Below are positions 39,049 through 48,213 of a DNA stretch of 64,000 nucleotides, piece after piece. The notes under the pieces are model-generated. The model searched no databases, was not told where the DNA came from, and saw only the letters and a program-made list of their open reading frames with translations. The DNA is taken from assembly GCA_021772025.1 (NCBI GenBank), contig JAETNT010000006.1, positions 39,212 to 103,211 on the forward strand, written 5' to 3'. Every line of letters starts with the position of its first letter. The stretch's first letter is position 1. The translations under genes were made by a program, and so were the position numbers. The DNA comes from Enterocloster bolteae. Lineage in GTDB: Bacteria > Bacillota > Clostridia > Lachnospirales > Lachnospiraceae.

Positions 39049-39417
39049 ATGAAACAACAAAAAAACATTGTGCTTTGCGGAGCTAATTCTTATGAGCAGA
39101 AATATTATTTTAATCAGGATTTTTCTTCCCTTCCGGAGGATATACAGAAAGAACTGCAGGTAATGTGCGTTTTGTTTACCGAGGATGTCGGAGGAGTACT
39201 GACTGTAGAGTATGATGCGGCAGGAAGCCTGGAGTTTAAAGTGGCGGCAGAGGATCAGGACTATTTATTTGACGAAATCGGCAGTGAACTAAAAATCCGC
39301 AGATACCAGAAAGAGAAAAGAGAGCTTTTGGAGGCCTTGGAACTTTACTATAAGGTGAAATTTTTAGGAATTCCCCTGGAAGAGATTTCAAAGTCCGGGA
39401 GGAAAGAGGATGATTAA
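39049..39417 (+). CDS. DUF6145-like small protein
   Basis: The 122-residue protein (VVLCGANSYEQKYYF-type start: NIVLCGANSYEQKYYFN) resembles a family found upstream of dusB in Lachnospiraceae that I recall as DUF6145, with no known function. It is acidic, cytosolic and has no membrane segment. It overlaps dusB by 8 bases, so the two are translated together. The RBS is weak (AGGAGAAC, with long spacing). Confidence 0.7.
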   Translation: MKQQKNIVLCGANSYEQKYYFNQDFSSLPEDIQKELQVMCVLFTEDVGGVLTVEYDAAGSLEFKVAAEDQDYLFDEIGSELKIRRYQKEKRELLEALELYYKVKFLGIPLEEISKSGRKEDD

Positions 39418-40378
39418 AGCAGGTCCTGTCATCGGCGGCGTAGCTCTGGACGGTCCTTTGATTCTGGCTCCTATGGCAGGAGTCACAGATCTGCCTTTCC
39501 GGCTTTTATGTAAGGAGCAGGGCTGCAGCCTGGCGTATACGGAGATGGTAAGCGCCAAGGCTATTTTGTATAGAAATAAAAATACCCTGGGGCTGCTGCA
39601 GGTGGGAAAAGAAGAGCATCCGGCGGCAGTCCAGCTTTTCGGATCGGATCCGGCTGTCATGGCGGAAATTGCCGCTCAGGTAGAGGAAGGGCCCTATGAG
39701 ATTATAGATGTGAATATGGGCTGTCCGGTGCCGAAAATTGTGAAAAACGGAGAAGGTTCGGCCTTGATGGAAAACCCTGCACTTGCGGAAGAAATTCTGA
39801 CTGCTATGGTAAAGGCCGTGAAAAAGCCGGTGACAGTAAAATTCCGCAAAGGCTTTAAAAACGGAGATTCTACTGCGGTGGAATTTGCTAAAATGGCGGA
39901 GGCCAGCGGCGTGGCAGCGGTAGCGGTTCACGGAAGAACCAGGGAACAGTATTATTCAGGAAAAGCGGATTGGGATATTATTCGCCAGGTGAAGAGGGCT
40001 GTCTCTATCCCGGTTATAGGAAACGGGGATATTTTTGAGCCGGAGGACGCGGTGAGAATGATGGAAGCAACCGGCTGTGACGGTGTGATGATTGCCAGAG
40101 GCGCGAAAGGAAATCCCTGGATTTTCGGGCGAACCAGGGTTCTTATGGAAACCGGCGTTACTCCCCCAAGGCCTTCCGCAGAGGAAATTCGGGCGATGAT
40201 TTTGCGCCATGGCCGGATGCTTTCTGAATATAAGGGGGAGAAGGCCGGTATCCGGGAAATGCGGAGCCATATGGCCTGGTATACCAGCGGCCTTCCGAAT
40301 TCGGCCTCTTTGCGGAATGACATGAATCAGGCAGAAACTTATGAGGATATGGAAAAATTGCTGAAAGAACGATTATAG
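39410..40378 (+). CDS. dusB: tRNA-dihydrouridine synthase DusB
   Basis: The 322-residue FMN enzyme reduces uridines in the tRNA D-loop. It has LAPMAGVTDLPFRLL, VQLFGSDPAVMAE, the signature NMGCPVPKIVKNGEGSALM with the catalytic Cys, and AVHGRTREQYYSGKADW. GGAGG lies inside the preceding gene. Confidence 0.96.
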   Translation: MIKAGPVIGGVALDGPLILAPMAGVTDLPFRLLCKEQGCSLAYTEMVSAKAILYRNKNTLGLLQVGKEEHPAAVQLFGSDPAVMAEIAAQVEEGPYEIIDVNMGCPVPKIVKNGEGSALMENPALAEEILTAMVKAVKKPVTVKFRKGFKNGDSTAVEFAKMAEASGVAAVAVHGRTREQYYSGKADWDIIRQVKRAVSIPVIGNGDIFEPEDAVRMMEATGCDGVMIARGAKGNPWIFGRTRVLMETGVTPPRPSAEEIRAMILRHGRMLSEYKGEKAGIREMRSHMAWYTSGLPNSASLRNDMNQAETYEDMEKLLKERL

Positions 40379-40397
40379 AAGTAGAGGAGATATAAAA

Positions 40398-41054
40398 GTG
40401 GACACGTTAGAGCGTTATAAAAAGTTGGTAGACTTTTTAGGGGAGATTATGGGAGAAAATACAGAGGTAGTGCTGCGGGACTGCCGCAAGCCGGACCATG
40501 ATATTATCGCTATTGCCAACGGCCACGTCAGCGGCCGGACAATAGGAGCGCCCATTACGGACTTTACTCTTTCCGTCCTGGCCAATGAGGAATGGAAAGA
40601 ACGGGATTATGTAGTTAATTATGAGGGAAAGGCATCGGCCAACAAGCGTCTGCGTTCCTCCACTTATTTTATTCGGGAGGAGGGAGAGCTGATTGGGCAG
40701 CTGTGCATTAACATTGATATGGGGCCTTATGAAAAGGTTTTAGATCAGGTAAGGGCTTTGAGCGGTTTGGATTTAATTCACAGCGTAAAGGCCGGCCAGG
40801 CACCGGGACCTGTCGAAAACTTTTCCGAAGATGTAATGGGGGATATGATCCGAAAGGCTGTGATCCAGACGGTAGGTTCTTGTGATTCCATTGTACGGGA
40901 ACGTTTAACCCAGCAGGATCGCCTTCAAATTATCAGTGAGTTAAACGATGCCGGGCTGTTTCACCTAAAGGGGGCTGTAGGAGCGGTAGCAGAGTATTTG
41001 TACTGCTCGGAAGCCAGCGTGTACCGATATCAGTCCAAGCTTCAGAAGAAATAG
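40398..41054 (+). CDS. YheO-like transcriptional regulator (PAS_6 plus HTH_22)
   Basis: The 218-residue product has the YheO-type PAS domain (GENTEVVLRDCRKPDHDIIAIANG cut here to its start, HVSGRTIGAPITDF) and a C-terminal DNA-binding domain (KGAVGAVAEYLYCSEASVYRY). Relatives sense amino acids and sit beside genes for amino-acid catabolism. The cysteine desulfidase operon 400 bases downstream is the likely target. The start is GTG 40398 with AGAGGAG upstream. Confidence 0.88.
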   Translation: MDTLERYKKLVDFLGEIMGENTEVVLRDCRKPDHDIIAIANGHVSGRTIGAPITDFTLSVLANEEWKERDYVVNYEGKASANKRLRSSTYFIREEGELIGQLCINIDMGPYEKVLDQVRALSGLDLIHSVKAGQAPGPVENFSEDVMGDMIRKAVIQTVGSCDSIVRERLTQQDRLQIISELNDAGLFHLKGAVGAVAEYLYCSEASVYRYQSKLQKK

Positions 41055-41061
41055 AAGAATC

Positions 41062-41128
41062 ATGCAGACAGGGAAAAGATGCTTCATAGCCGGCGGAATG
41101 CGCTGGAGTTTGAAGCATCTTTCTGCAT
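41062..41128 (+). terminator. terminator after the regulator gene
   Basis: GATGCTTCA (41078-41086) pairs with TGAAGCATC (41111-41119). An outer ATGCAGA/TCTGCAT stem extends it, and TTTTG follows. Confidence 0.75.
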
Positions 41129-41177
41129 TTTGACGTACAAAATTCCTATTAGATTCCTCATCATTTCAACCTTTAGC

Positions 41178-41196
41178 AATAATTATTATCATAATA
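41178..41196 (+). promoter_or_regulatory. Fur-box-like sequence upstream of the cysteine operon promoter
   Basis: AATAATTATTATCATAATA agrees with the Fur consensus GATAATGATTATCATTATC at 15 of 19 positions. The surroundings are very AT-rich, so chance is a real alternative. It lies 20 bases upstream of the -35 box. Confidence 0.3.
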
Positions 41197-41216
41197 AAAA
41201 ATTATTATTGTAATGA

Positions 41217-41245
41217 TTGACAAATTAGACAACCTGTATTAAAAT
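41217..41245 (+). promoter_or_regulatory. promoter of the cysteine desulfidase operon
   Basis: TTGACA (41217-41222), a 17-base spacer and TAAAAT (41240-41245). The initiation site should fall just before the inserted MITE, so the whole element would be in the 5' leader. Confidence 0.7.
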
Positions 41246-41260
41246 TAGATTGGTTTCATT

Positions 41261-41426
41261 GTTATATTGTAACAGTTCAGACGGGTATCTTCTTGCCCGG
41301 CTATCCGGACAAGAAGCATCGGATGTCCATCCGATGTGGAATTTGACAGGAATTTTGACTTACAAGCAAGCTTGACTTACGAAATTCCTGTCAAATTCCC
41401 CGCCGTCTGAACTGTTACGTTATATT
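41261..41426 (+). mobile_element. 150-bp IS66-type MITE with 8-bp target duplication
   Basis: GTAACAGTTCAGACGG (41269-41284) is the perfect inverted repeat of CCGTCTGAACTGTTAC (41403-41418). Both ends are flanked directly by GTTATATT (41261-41268 and 41419-41426), an 8-bp direct repeat. Ends beginning GTAA and 8-bp duplications are hallmarks of IS66-family elements. The interior encodes nothing and contains three further hairpins (CTTCTTG/CAAGAAG, CATCGGAT/ATCCGATG, GAATTTGACAGGAATT/AAATTCCTGTCAAATTC). It is a non-autonomous element inserted in the leader of the next gene. Confidence 0.85.
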
Positions 41427-41448
41427 TTTATAAAAACTGGAGGATACT

Positions 41449-42726
41449 ATGGAGCGGACAGAGACGGTTTACCAGGCCTATGTACAGATTTTAAAGGAAG
41501 AGCTGGTTCCGGCCATGGGATGTACGGAGCCTATTGCCCTGGCTTACTGTGCAGCGAAAGCCAGGGAGGTGCTGGGACACCTTCCGGACAGATGTCAGGT
41601 AAGGGCCAGCGGCAATATTGTGAAAAATGTGAAGAGCGTGATTGTTCCCAACACCGGCGGTTTAAAAGGAATTGAGGCGGCCTGCGCCGCAGGTGCGGCA
41701 GCCGGAGATGCCGGTCGTGTGCTGGAAGTGATCGCAGGAGTGACAGAAGAACAAAAGCAGGGTATCCGGGAATTTTTAAACAGGGTTCCCATCCAGGTAG
41801 AACCTCTTGAAACGGAGGAGATTCTGGATATGGTGGTAACCCTCTTTTATGAGGATTCCTGGGCCAGAGTCCGGATTGCCGGTTATCATACCAATATTGT
41901 CCTGATTGAAAAGGACGGCAGAATTCTCTATGAAAAAGGGATTACGGCGGATAAAGAGGTTTCCATGGCGGACAGAAGCCTTCTCAGTATTGAAGGGATC
42001 TATGACTTTGCAAAAAGTGTCTGTTTAGAGGATGTACAGGAGATTATTTCCAGGCAGATTGCCTGTAACAGTGCTATTTCTCAGGAGGGTTTAAGCGGTA
42101 ACTGGGGAGCGAATATTGGAAGTACTCTTTTAAAGTCTTGTGGAAATGATGTCCGCACAAGAGCCAGGGCCGCAGCCGCAGCCGGTTCGGACGCCAGAAT
42201 GAGCGGCTGTGAGATGCCGGTTATTATTAATTCCGGAAGCGGAAACCAGGGGATGACAGCTTCCCTTCCGGTAATCGAATATGCCAGAGAGCTGGGATCC
42301 GGCGAGGAAATGCTGTACCGGGCCCTGATTCTTTCCAATCTGATTACCATCCATCAAAAGACCGGAATCGGCCGTCTGTCCGCTTATTGCGGCGCAGTCA
42401 GCGCAGGGTGCGGAGCAGGCTGCGGCATTGCGTTTCTGCTGGGCGGGGATTTTAAAGCCATTGCCCATACCCTGGTTAACGCCCTTGCCATTGTTTCCGG
42501 CATTATCTGCGACGGTGCAAAGCCTTCCTGTGCGGGAAAGATTGCGGCAGCGGTAGACGCAGGGATTCTGGGGTATGATATGTACCAAAACGGACAGCAG
42601 TTTAAGGGTGGAGACGGGATTATTTCCAAAGGTGTGGAAAACACCATTATCAACATCGGCCGTCTGGGAAAAGAAGGAATGAAGGAGACCGATAAGGAAA
42701 TCATCCGAATTATGACCGGCTGCTGA
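41449..42726 (+). CDS. cyuA: L-cysteine desulfidase (CyuA/YhaM, UPF0597 family)
   Basis: The 425-residue enzyme splits cysteine to pyruvate, ammonia and sulfide through an iron-sulfur cluster. It has the family's MGCTEPIALAYCAAKA near the N-terminus, VPNTGGLKG, GCEMPVIINSGSGNQG and GAGCGIAFLLGG, with conserved Cys in each half. The family is also annotated as serine dehydratase alpha-like. RBS GGAGG. The next gene, a symporter, starts 16 bases after its stop. Confidence 0.88.
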   Translation: MERTETVYQAYVQILKEELVPAMGCTEPIALAYCAAKAREVLGHLPDRCQVRASGNIVKNVKSVIVPNTGGLKGIEAACAAGAAAGDAGRVLEVIAGVTEEQKQGIREFLNRVPIQVEPLETEEILDMVVTLFYEDSWARVRIAGYHTNIVLIEKDGRILYEKGITADKEVSMADRSLLSIEGIYDFAKSVCLEDVQEIISRQIACNSAISQEGLSGNWGANIGSTLLKSCGNDVRTRARAAAAAGSDARMSGCEMPVIINSGSGNQGMTASLPVIEYARELGSGEEMLYRALILSNLITIHQKTGIGRLSAYCGAVSAGCGAGCGIAFLLGGDFKAIAHTLVNALAIVSGIICDGAKPSCAGKIAAAVDAGILGYDMYQNGQQFKGGDGIISKGVENTIINIGRLGKEGMKETDKEIIRIMTGC

Positions 42727-42742
42727 CAGAAAGGAATCGATT

Positions 42743-44083
42743 ATGAAGATCTTGGAGTTTTTCGGAGTATCCGGCTGGGGTACTCTGGGGGCGGCCGTCT
42801 TATTTTTCGTTTTGCTTTACGGAATCAGCCGTCTGCCTAAAAAGAAATTTGAATTTGCCGTGAGAGTTTTAATAGGCGGGGCTGCCGGGGCTGCCTACGG
42901 CCTGGCAGCCTGGTTTTTCTCCGGCGGGGGGGAGAAAAGTTCACCTGCTGCAGAGGAGCTGAAGGCCTGGTTTGAACTGGTAGGGCACGGATACGTTTCT
43001 CTGCTTAAGTGCCTGGTTCTTCCCATGATCCTGATTGCCGGTATCCGGCTGGTAATAAAAACCCCCCTGAACAAAACGGAATCTTCTCTGGACCGGTGGA
43101 AGAAGTGGGTTAACACCCTGATGCTGGCGGCCAGCGCTTTGGTGTCAATTGTGCTGGGGCTTATATTCCGGGTGGGAGCTGTGCCCGGAAGCCAACAGGA
43201 AATATTCTCCTGGAGCGTCGAAGGCGGAACGGGATTTACGGAGGCGGTTTCCTGGCTGATTCCTTCGGGAATCGGGGCGGACCTGGTTTTGGGAAATTCG
43301 GTAGGGATCTTTGTATTTGCCGCCTTTATCGGTATTGCGGCCCGAAGGATGTCAGTAAAATATGCGGATACCATAAAGCCGTTTTTAGATGTTACAGAAG
43401 CTTGCTTCATGACCGGAACCAGCGTCTGCAAAGCCATTATTGCGTATAAACCGGCAGGGGCCTGCGCGATTATGGCAGGATTTACCGTTGCTTACGGCCC
43501 GAAAGCTTTGGTTATGCTGTTAAAGCTTCTGGCTGTTTTGTGTCTGGCATCGGCAGTAGTGCTGCTGCTTCAGCTTTTCCTGTGCGCTCTGTCAGGAGTA
43601 GGGCCGGCAGCTTTTTTTAAGGCAGGAAGAAAAGTCATGGCAAAAGCTTTAAAGACCCGTTCCGGTTCCGCCTGCCTAAAGGATGCCCAGGAGGCTTTGG
43701 CAGAAGGGCTGGGTCTGCAGCAGGAGATCACGGATTCGGTGTCTTCCTATGCCATCCAATCCGGCATGCAGGGCTGCGGCGCCCTGTTTCCGGCAATGGC
43801 GGCTGTTTTTGCCGCAGGCCTTTTTGAAATTTCCATGACTCCCGGTTTGGTACTTTCCCTGGTAGTGGTTATTGTCCTGACTTCCTACGGCATAACCGGA
43901 GTTCCCGGCACGGCTACAATGGCGGAGTTTTCCGCAGTGATGGGGTCGGGACTTGGAAGGGCGTTTTCCGGCCTTGGCCCTATGGTTGCCATTGACCCCA
44001 TCGGAGATGTTCCCAGGACGTTAATTAATGTAACCGGCTGTATGACAAATGCCATTATTGTAGAAAGAAGGGTGAGAGAATGA
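42743..44083 (+). CDS. dicarboxylate/amino acid:cation symporter (SDF/DAACS family)
   Basis: The 446-residue membrane protein has about eight helices plus re-entrant loops and the family motifs LVGHGYVSLLKCLVLPMILI, NSVGIFVFAAFIG and GITGVPGTATMAEF, followed by DPIGDVPRTLINVTG, which binds the substrate and ions. Relatives carry cystine, glutamate, serine or dicarboxylates. Being next to cysteine desulfidase suggests cystine/cysteine uptake. It overlaps the next gene by 4 bases. Confidence 0.9.
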   Translation: MKILEFFGVSGWGTLGAAVLFFVLLYGISRLPKKKFEFAVRVLIGGAAGAAYGLAAWFFSGGGEKSSPAAEELKAWFELVGHGYVSLLKCLVLPMILIAGIRLVIKTPLNKTESSLDRWKKWVNTLMLAASALVSIVLGLIFRVGAVPGSQQEIFSWSVEGGTGFTEAVSWLIPSGIGADLVLGNSVGIFVFAAFIGIAARRMSVKYADTIKPFLDVTEACFMTGTSVCKAIIAYKPAGACAIMAGFTVAYGPKALVMLLKLLAVLCLASAVVLLLQLFLCALSGVGPAAFFKAGRKVMAKALKTRSGSACLKDAQEALAEGLGLQQEITDSVSSYAIQSGMQGCGALFPAMAAVFAAGLFEISMTPGLVLSLVVVIVLTSYGITGVPGTATMAEFSAVMGSGLGRAFSGLGPMVAIDPIGDVPRTLINVTGCMTNAIIVERRVRE

Positions 44084-45420
44084 AAACAGTGATTATCGGC
44101 GGAGTAGCCGCCGGCATGTCCGCCGCCTCTAAGCTGAAGCGTCTGCGAAAGGAAGAAGCGGAGATTGTGGTTTATGAAAAAGGCGGCGAGGTTTCCTATG
44201 GAGCCTGCGGGATCCCGTTTTATATTTCGGATCACATTAAACAGGGGAGGGATTTAATCGCCAGGACTGCAGAGGAATTTGCCCGGAGCGGGATTCCGGT
44301 TAAGACCTTTCATGAGGTGACGGCTGTAGATACGGATAAAAAGACGGTAACCGTAAAGGATTTGAATACAGGGAGGGTCTTTGAGGACACTTACGATAAG
44401 CTGGTAATCGGAAGCGGGGCAGGCGTAAGGCATTTTCCGCCCTTTGATCAGACCTATGAGAACCTTTTTGAGATTCGGGATGTGGCGGACGGAACCCGGA
44501 TCAAGCAATCCCTGCAGGATGAAGGACAGAGAAATGTAGTTATTACAGGCGCCGGATTCATCGGCCTGGAGGTTTCGGAAAGCTGTAAAAAGTATGGAAA
44601 GAATGTAACGGTTATTGAACTGGCGGATCATGTCCTTTCCGCCTTCGATCCGGAGGTTAGTCAGGCATTGGAAGAAGAGCTGGAGCGGGGCGGAGTGATC
44701 GTGAGAACGGGAACAAGAGTAAGTGAGCTGATTTCCAGGAATAACCGGATTGAAAAGGTAGTCGTAGAGAAGGACGGCGTCAGGGAAGAGCTTCCGGCGG
44801 ATATTGTTATTAACAGCGCAGGAATTGCACCGGCTACATCTTTTATTCAAAATATTGAAAAGGCAAAAAACGGAGCCATCTATGTCAATGAGCGAATGGA
44901 AACCAGTATTCCGGATGTCTATGCGGCAGGGGACTGCAGCATAATGAGATCTGCTGTAACCGGAGAATATACCTATGCGCCACTGGGGACCAATGCCAAC
45001 AAGCAGGGAAGGATTATCGGAGACATTTTAGGCGGAGCAGAACCCAAACCCTTCAAGCTGATAGGAAGCTCCGCTCTCCGCCTCTTTGGCATGGATGCCG
45101 CCAAGACCGGGATTTCCGAGAAAGAGGCCAAAACCCTGGGGCTTTCCTATAAAGCCCACACCATTACAGGAAACAGCTACGCTTCCTATTACGGAAGTGA
45201 AAAGCTGAATATCAAGGTGATTTATGATGCCGAGACCAGAAAGCTTCTGGGGGCTCAGGCCTATGGTCAGGGAATTGTGGTGCCCAGAGTCAATTACTAT
45301 GCCATTGCCATCTACTCCGGGCTTACGGTGGATGAGATGGGATTTATGGATCTGTGCTATTCCCCGCCGTTTTCCGGCGTCTGGGATGCAGCGCTTATTG
45401 CTTCCAATACGGCTAAATAA
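44080..45420 (+). CDS. CoA-disulfide reductase/NADH oxidase-like FAD protein
   Basis: The 446-residue flavoprotein has the FAD loop GGVAAGMSAA at residues 7-16, single redox Cys 43 in GACGIPFYIS (the position used by CoA-disulfide reductase and Nox enzymes), an NAD loop GAGFIGLEVSE, VYAAGDCS and a C-terminal dimerisation domain. It probably reduces disulfides (CoA, cystine or persulfide) with NAD(P)H. Its place in a cysteine operon supports a thiol role. Confidence 0.88.
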   Translation: MKTVIIGGVAAGMSAASKLKRLRKEEAEIVVYEKGGEVSYGACGIPFYISDHIKQGRDLIARTAEEFARSGIPVKTFHEVTAVDTDKKTVTVKDLNTGRVFEDTYDKLVIGSGAGVRHFPPFDQTYENLFEIRDVADGTRIKQSLQDEGQRNVVITGAGFIGLEVSESCKKYGKNVTVIELADHVLSAFDPEVSQALEEELERGGVIVRTGTRVSELISRNNRIEKVVVEKDGVREELPADIVINSAGIAPATSFIQNIEKAKNGAIYVNERMETSIPDVYAAGDCSIMRSAVTGEYTYAPLGTNANKQGRIIGDILGGAEPKPFKLIGSSALRLFGMDAAKTGISEKEAKTLGLSYKAHTITGNSYASYYGSEKLNIKVIYDAETRKLLGAQAYGQGIVVPRVNYYAIAIYSGLTVDEMGFMDLCYSPPFSGVWDAALIASNTAK

Positions 45421-45443
45421 AATAAGAAAAAAGGAGAATGAGT

Positions 45444-47018
45444 ATGAAAGGAAACACTGAAACAAAAAAACGGTCCTGGTTCCTTAAGTTTCTGGACGGA
45501 ATCGAGACAGTGGGGAATAAACTTCCCACGCCTTTAACCATTTTCTTCTATCTGGCAGTCCTGGTGGTCATTATATCCGGAATCGGTGCAGCTATGGGAT
45601 GGAGCGCTACCGGCGAGATGTACAATTCCTCTAGCGGGGCCGTAGAGGAAACCACTATTCAAGTAGTCAGCCTGTTCAGCATTTCCGGACTTCAGTATAT
45701 GCTGACTTCCGCGGTAAGTAATTTTACCGGTTATGCACCTTTGGGATTCACCATTGTAATTATGCTGGGAATCGGCGTTGCAGAGAGCTCAGGCTACTTA
45801 AACGGCTTGATTAAGAAGGTAGTAAAGATTACTCCTGCCATGCTGGTGACTCCTATGGTAGTATTTATCGGCGTTATGACCAATGTAGCGGAAAATGCCG
45901 GGTATGTAGTGTTTATCCCCCTGGCCGCCATGATTTTCAAGGCATACAACAAGCATCCCTTAGCGGGAATTGCGGCAGGCTTTGCCGGAGTTTCCGGCGG
46001 GTTTTCCGCAAACCTTCTTATTGGATCCGCCGATGCTACCCTTTCCGGCTTTTCCACCGCGGCGGCCCAGACTATTGATCCGGGCTATTCGGTAAGCCCT
46101 CTGTCCAACTGGTTTTTCATGATTGCTTCCACCATCCTGATTACCGTTGTGGGGACATTGATTACAGAGCTGGTGGTAATTCCCCGCCTAGGCCCTTATA
46201 AGGAAAACGGAGACGGAACCCTGGTGGAGCCTACCGGAGAAATGACCCAAAAGGAGGAAAAGGCATTAAGTATATCCAACTGGGTATTTGTGGCAATCGT
46301 AGTATTTTTCGTAGTATGCTGCATTCCGAAAAATTCCTTTATGAGAAATCCGGAAACCGGAAGTCTGATTAACAATTCCACCTTGATGAATGCTATTATT
46401 CCGCTGTTTACCCTGCTGTTCTTTATCCCCTCCTTCGTTTACGGCAAACTATGCGGAACCTTTAAAACGGATAAAGATGTGGTTGCTTCCTTTAATAAAG
46501 CCATTGCTTCCGTTTCCGGTTTTGTGGCCATGGCTTTCGTAGCGGCTCAGTTTACCAGCTATTTCGGGAAAACCAATATTGGGCGGCTCCTGTCCTTTAA
46601 GGGGGCAGAGCTGCTTCAGAGCCTGAATGTCAATTCTGTAGGCCTGATGATGTGCTTTATTTTAGTAGCAGGCTTTGTAAACTTGTTTATGGCATCTGCT
46701 TCAGCAAAATATGCGATTTTCGCGCCGGTATTTGTTCCCATGTTTATGAAGCTGGGCTTATCTCCGGAGCTGACTCAGGTGGCTTACCGTATCGGAGACA
46801 GCACCACCAACATTATTGCGCCGGTTATCGCCTGGATTCCGTACATTCTGACCATTATGAAAAAATATGACAAGGACACCGGGTGGGGAACCCTGGTATC
46901 CTCTATGCTTCCTTATTCCCTGGCATTTCTTGTCAGCTGGTCCGTAATGCTGGCTCTGTGGATGGTACTGAATCTTCCTTTGGGTCCTGGCGCTCCGGTA
47001 TTCTATACAATGGGATAG
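45444..47018 (+). CDS. AbgT family transporter
   Basis: The 524-residue, twelve-helix protein has FLDGIETVGNKLPTPLTIFF at its start, NVAENAGYVVFIPLAAMIF, GGFSANLLIGSADATLSGFS and YRIGDSTTNIIAPVIAW, all AbgT signatures. The founding member imports p-aminobenzoyl-glutamate, while others export or import small peptide-like compounds. ATG 45444 is 8 bases from AAGGAG. ATG 45438 is only 2 bases away from it. With the M24 peptidase next to it, uptake of an amide or dipeptide is plausible. Confidence 0.9.
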   Translation: MKGNTETKKRSWFLKFLDGIETVGNKLPTPLTIFFYLAVLVVIISGIGAAMGWSATGEMYNSSSGAVEETTIQVVSLFSISGLQYMLTSAVSNFTGYAPLGFTIVIMLGIGVAESSGYLNGLIKKVVKITPAMLVTPMVVFIGVMTNVAENAGYVVFIPLAAMIFKAYNKHPLAGIAAGFAGVSGGFSANLLIGSADATLSGFSTAAAQTIDPGYSVSPLSNWFFMIASTILITVVGTLITELVVIPRLGPYKENGDGTLVEPTGEMTQKEEKALSISNWVFVAIVVFFVVCCIPKNSFMRNPETGSLINNSTLMNAIIPLFTLLFFIPSFVYGKLCGTFKTDKDVVASFNKAIASVSGFVAMAFVAAQFTSYFGKTNIGRLLSFKGAELLQSLNVNSVGLMMCFILVAGFVNLFMASASAKYAIFAPVFVPMFMKLGLSPELTQVAYRIGDSTTNIIAPVIAWIPYILTIMKKYDKDTGWGTLVSSMLPYSLAFLVSWSVMLALWMVLNLPLGPGAPVFYTMG

Positions 47019-47028
47019 GAGGAAAGAT

Positions 47029-48108
47029 ATGTTTGATGAGAGAGTGGCAAGGGTTCTTGCCAATATGGAAGATATGGGACTGGAGCAGATGCTGATAAGC
47101 GACCCGCCTTCTATTTTTTACCTGACCGGCAGGTGGATTCTTCCCAACGAGCGCCTTCTGGCTCTGTACCTGAATAAGAACGGAAGTCATAAGCTGTTCG
47201 TGAATAAACTGTTTACGGTAGACGGAGATATTGGGATAGAAAAAGTATGGTTTTCCGATACGGATCCCGGATGCAGGATGATTTCAGACTGTACGGATCA
47301 TACAAAACCTTTGGGAATCGATAAAAAAATGGCGGCCAGATTTTTATTGGAGCTTATGGAATTGGGAGCAGGAACCGGATACAAAAATGCATCCTGGTGT
47401 GTAGACGCTGCCAGACAGGTAAAAGATCCGGATGAGCAGGAGAAAATGATCCGGGCTTCTAAGCTGAATGATGCTGCCATGGCTCAGTTTCGAAGCTTGA
47501 TAAGGGAAGGGGTAACGGAGCTGGAGGTAGCTGCCGGAATGAACCGCATCTATAAGGAATTGGGGACAGAGGGCCCGTCCTTTGGCCCTCTGGTAAGTTT
47601 TGGGGCCAACGCGGCTATCGGCCATCACAAGCCCGACAGTACGGTTCTAAAGGAAGGAGACTGTGTTCTCTTTGATGTAGGCTGTAAGAAGGACAATTAC
47701 TGCTCGGATATGACCAGAACCTTCTTTTATAAATATGCAAGCAAAAAAGGACGGGAAGTTTATGAGATCGTGAAAAAGGCAAACTTGGCTGCTCAGGCGG
47801 CTATGAAGCCGGGAATGAAGTTCTGCCAGGTTGACCAAATTGCCAGGAGTATTATTGAGGAAGCCGGTTATGGCCCTTACTTTACCCATCGCTTGGGCCA
47901 TTGTATCGGAATTGAGGTTCATGATGCGGGTGATGTGTCGGCGGCTAATACCGATTACATAAAGGAAGGCATGATTTTTTCCTGCGAGCCGGGGATTTAC
48001 CTTCCCGGGGAGCTGGGAGTCAGGATTGAAGATTTAATGTTGATTACCAGAGACGGGGCGGTCAGCCTGAATAAAGACTCCAAAGAGTTAGAAATTATCG
48101 GCAGTTAA
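47029..48108 (+). CDS. M24 family aminopeptidase (Xaa-Pro type)
   Basis: The 359-residue metallopeptidase has a creatinase-like N-terminal domain and the pita-bread domain with metal ligands in FDVGCKKDNYCSDMTRTF, HRLGHCIGIEVHD, SCEPGIYLPG and RIEDLML. It removes an N-terminal residue, typically before proline, from short peptides. It closes the cysteine/AbgT operon and is followed by a terminator. Confidence 0.92.
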   Translation: MFDERVARVLANMEDMGLEQMLISDPPSIFYLTGRWILPNERLLALYLNKNGSHKLFVNKLFTVDGDIGIEKVWFSDTDPGCRMISDCTDHTKPLGIDKKMAARFLLELMELGAGTGYKNASWCVDAARQVKDPDEQEKMIRASKLNDAAMAQFRSLIREGVTELEVAAGMNRIYKELGTEGPSFGPLVSFGANAAIGHHKPDSTVLKEGDCVLFDVGCKKDNYCSDMTRTFFYKYASKKGREVYEIVKKANLAAQAAMKPGMKFCQVDQIARSIIEEAGYGPYFTHRLGHCIGIEVHDAGDVSAANTDYIKEGMIFSCEPGIYLPGELGVRIEDLMLITRDGAVSLNKDSKELEIIGS

Positions 48109-48120
48109 AACAAAAGAGGG

Positions 48121-48170
48121 CCGGCGGAAGGAAAACAGAACCAGTGGATTCTGACCTTTCGCCGGTTTTT
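48121..48170 (+). terminator. terminator of the cysteine/peptide operon
   Basis: CCGGCGGAAGG pairs with CCTTTCGCCGG, then TTTTT. Confidence 0.8.
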
Positions 48171-48213
48171 CTTCAAAACGCTGTCAGAGCCGGTAAAGCC
48201 GCTTCAGTTGGTC

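Noticed and set aside
41269..41418. Riboswitch in the cyuA leader
   Set aside because: The inverted ends and exact 8-bp flanking duplication explain the structure as a transposon-derived insertion.
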